Positions 60,900 through 64,000 of a stretch of 64,000 nucleotides of DNA are shown here, in pieces. The notes under the pieces were generated by a model. That model was not told the DNA's origin. It worked only from the letters and a program-made list of their open reading frames with translations, and made no database searches. Every line of letters begins with the position of its first letter. Within the stretch, counting starts at the first letter, position 1. The translations under genes were made by a program, and so were the position numbers. Origin of the DNA: Dryas octopetala (lineage: Eukaryota > Streptophyta > Magnoliopsida > Rosales > Rosaceae); assembly GCA_963921425.1 (NCBI GenBank), contig OY992832.1, positions 1,798,001 to 1,862,000 of the forward strand, read 5' to 3'.

Positions 60900-62560
60900 G
60901 TATATATTTACGTAAATTTACGAATATTACATAATAACACGTGTACAATAAAACTATACATATGGGAATGAGATCTACATGGATATTCTATGTGGATTGC
61001 TCTTTAATTATTTTTTAAGAAAATAATGATTGAGAAAAATTTAATAGTAGAATAGAAAATGAGATTATTATTTTTAAAGGTGCATTGATTTTAACTACTA
61101 AATTTCAATAACTTTTTTGTGTAGGTATCAAAATTAATAAATAGTATTATAGATTATGTACTAGTTGAAAAGTCAAACAAAATAATAAAGTAAAAGGTAT
61201 TATAATTTACAAATATTACATCACATACCACTACAATAAAAAAAAATAAAAAAAATATTAATTCACAAATATTACATTAATTATACATTTATACTATATT
61301 GTATTAAAAAAAAAATCAATCCAATCACAACTTAACTGTGACTGTCTTGGTAAATTGAAAGAGACAACTTACCCCACTATACTATATATTATTTTGAGTA
61401 AAAGTATTGTTTTGACATCTATTTATAATATATTGTAGTATAATTTTTCTAAAAAAAATTCAATTAAGTTCTAATTTAACTGTGACTGTTTCACAACTTA
61501 GATGTGACTGTCGTTCAATCACAACTAAATTTGAAGTTGTAAGTGTCGTACAGTTACAACTAAATGTGAAGTTGAGACTACATTAACAAATTTTCAAGAT
61601 AATATAAAAGTCTCAAGAACAATTTTGTCAAAACCTTATAAATTTTAACTAACACTCATTATATGTGGGCCAAAGGACAAAAATGTCAAATGGAAAAGGC
61701 TCAAATCAAATGGGCCAACATATTTGTGACATAATCTAAAAAACTACATTTAAATTTGGTAATTCAATTGAAATATTATATAATCTTCATGCTATACCAA
61801 AAAATTATTGGAATTTGATATTTAATCCTAATTTTCTATATTTTTAATCATATTTCTATAATATTTTTGGAAACAATTATATCGAATATTAAAAATTGAA
61901 TTTTTTTTTTATATATTGTAAAATGTCATCAGAGTGACTAAATTAAAGGTTCGCATAGAAATACAACAATCAAGCTTAATTAGATTAATTAAGATAATGA
62001 ATATATACGAAGCGTATATTTTTTTCATCAACAAAAGATATACGAATATGTTTAAGAAATAGCATACAATTCATATGATTGATATATGTAAAGGCTGTCC
62101 TAAGAATTTTGCCAATTTAAGATTAGAAAGTCTACAATCTGGATGAGTATTCACAATCACTTCTTACTCTTTTTTTTTTTTTTTTTGGAAATCTTTATTG
62201 GCATAATATTTTTAACCGCAATAATTTTCGTGGCCTGCAAGCACTGAATCAAAGCTTTGATTAATCAAATATTTTTAGCGGCTAAACGCCTAAACTCAAC
62301 ATCAATGATTTGCCTCCAATTATATTTGAATTCCTTGAGGTATGGTTGGGCTGAACACCATTGATGAGCCTACCATTATTTGGGCCCCAGAATTGGGCTG
62401 AGCCTACTGATGTGAACCAAGCAAGACTTGGGCTCAAAGTCATCGTGCTGGCATGCCGCGTCGTATGCGGCTCATCTCACAAGCATAACATAAACATAGA
62501 CCATAAAGTTGGTTTATATCATTAATTAATTGATATGAGATTTGGCTTCTTGATGTGAAG
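60900..62560. other. AT-rich intergenic DNA
   Basis: No credible gene. Around 61320-61570 the phrase (A/T)ACTGTGACTGT and CAATCACAACT recur several times in both orientations, suggesting a decayed repeat. An oligo-T run at 62169-62187 could be another retroposon tail. Confidence 0.5.
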
Positions 62561-62563
62561 CAT

Positions 62564-62612
62564 GATCTGTGACGCTGTTTGACCAAAAAAATAAAAAAAG
62601 ATCTGTGACGCT
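62564..62612 (+). repeat. Micro-insertion with 13-bp direct repeats
   Basis: GATCTGTGACGCT is repeated exactly at 62564-62576 and 62600-62612. The 23 bp between are GTTTGACC followed by A7, T and A7. The target is not low-complexity, so this is the clearest of the five cases. Confidence 0.75.
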
Positions 62613-64000
62613 CAGAAGTTAGAAGCATCATCATATCATAAAATGACTAACAAAGAGAAATAATTAATTTTTCTCAGAAAAACTTTGCAATTTATAAAGT
62701 CAATATAAATTACCAACTTTTACTATAAAAAAAATAATAATAATAGTTTACCAACTAACTAATAGTCTACTAGTATTCTCTTCACGATAAATTATCTTAT
62801 AAGCATAAGAAATGTGAACATACATAAATATGAGAAAGGATCTTAGACCTAGGCATTGATTCAGTGGGTCGGTTTGGGACCTAGACCGCCGGTTACCCAA
62901 GGGCTTTAGTTTGTGGTAAAAAACTTAGCTATGTATAACATAATGTGGATAATAATTAAGTTTTGGAAAGTTTTAAAATCACATGTTCCACATTTTTAGA
63001 TAAAAAATAACATATTCGGTGATTAGGGATTAATTATGTGCTATTCTATAAAATATTTAAAAATATTAAAATTTTGTTTCAAATGATTTACGAGTAGGGT
63101 AGTCTCTTGATAGCTGCTGAAGGAGATTTGCTGGAGGCGGTAAAAATTTTGGCACAGATACATTGTATTTCTTTTTTTGGCCACAGAAAATGCAATAAAG
63201 ACTATAAAGTGACTCATTATTCATTAACAATGCTAATTGCTAAATATGCATTGTCATGCCAAAAAGATACACTTCCAGATGAAGGGCCTGAGTGGTTTCC
63301 TACTTTATATTCCAACTTATAGCGATTATCCTTGAAGAAAGCTTAGAATGTAAATAAAGTCCATCTTCTAAAAAAAGTTTAGAATGAAAGACCAATACTA
63401 CCCTTTTTAACGTGACAACATTTTATTTGTTTTCATGCAAATATTAATTATAAATATATTAATACACCCTTATTATATAAGAATTGATAAATTAAATTAA
63501 TATATGCAATAATCTTTGAAATACAGGGCAATTGGTTGTGGGACAAAATTTAAAAAACTACTGTATCATAAAAAGAAAAAAAGAGAGACAATGAGTGAAT
63601 CATACAACACAAGAAATTTACGGGTTTTGAGAAAAAAAACTTACCTATAATAGAGATATAGGCTCCGTTTAGGATTGCAGTGGAGGATCCAAAAACTGAT
63701 GTGAATGACAATTCTCAATCACCTACAACAGTTTTGGTGTTTGGTAAAAAAGTAAAAAACTACTTTTTCCCACAATTTTCAACTCCCCACAACAAAAACA
63801 GAAAACAGGTTTCTAGGTGCTTTTGAAAGCTACAGTGACTCACAACAACAATGAATATTTTATTTTACCCATAATACACTCATTGATTTCTATGATTTTT
63901 ATTTGTTTATTTTAAATTAAAAAATATGTCTATTGTTAGTTATATTTTATATTGTGATAATTAATTATGATATTTTATTTATAGGATTAAAATTATAATA
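62613..64000. other. AT-rich DNA to the right edge
   Basis: No gene that I can support. From about 63661 a GGCTCCGTTTAGGATTGCAG start resembles a hAT-type or MITE terminus whose other end is outside the window. Confidence 0.4.

Noticed and set aside
62840-62900. GGGTCGGTTTGGG stretch as a second hAT end
   Set aside because: Resembles subterminal hAT motifs, but I found no partner end or 8-bp duplication.
63107-63322. Plus-strand 71-codon frame ending DEGPEWFPTLYSNL
   Set aside because: Codon use looks partly protein-like, but there is no start context, splice partner or family I recognise.

Overview
The window is nuclear DNA of a flowering plant: intron-rich genes with GT..AG junctions, AT-rich intergenic DNA, a plant tRNA, a lignin-pathway P450, a tau glutathione transferase, a cytokinin response regulator and many plant transposons. 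Gene style suggests a eudicot, perhaps a woody rosid (Rosaceae is my impression only; no search was run). Exon models below were built by hand from splice sites and reading-frame continuity.

Layout. 1-5457: the 5' half of a minus-strand Ty3/gypsy (Tat-type) retrotransposon whose gag-pol frame is open for 1,440 codons and runs off the left edge. 5522-11267: a complete minus-strand Ty1/copia element with 257-bp LTRs that look identical, target duplication ACTAC, and a polyprotein broken by a 37-bp duplication and one stop. 11666-12488: fragmentary small secreted-protein gene (minus). 13301-15583: methylesterase-like alpha/beta hydrolase (minus, 4 exons). 16024-17611: PIF/Harbinger-like non-autonomous element full of AT palindromes. 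18360-23946: NET4-type actin-binding coiled-coil gene (plus), with a hAT-like MITE and a TRIM retroelement in its introns. 24424-24496: tRNA-Arg(CCT). 25392-25860: QCR10 subunit of complex III (minus). 27404-33323: 14-exon DEAD-box helicase (minus). 33519-36284: 2.8-kb non-autonomous hAT element in the helicase upstream region. 36300-42330: gene-poor DNA with several MITEs. 42838-46061: cinnamate 4-hydroxylase (plus). 46554-48169: solo LTR related to the gypsy LTR at the left end. 50057-50894: tau GST (minus). 52547-58988: 18-exon plant-specific gene (plus), possibly HEIP1-like. 59445-60511: type-A response regulator (minus). 60900-64000: AT-rich DNA without a convincing gene.

The genes do not form an operon-like unit or gene cluster; each is an ordinary single-copy plant gene and the interest lies mainly in the mobile DNA. 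The most unusual signal is a set of five tiny insertions (13-23 bp) ending in oligo-A or oligo-T, each flanked by 11-21 bp direct repeats, which look like LINE-type insertions reduced to little more than the tail. I did not find a convincing new biological system.
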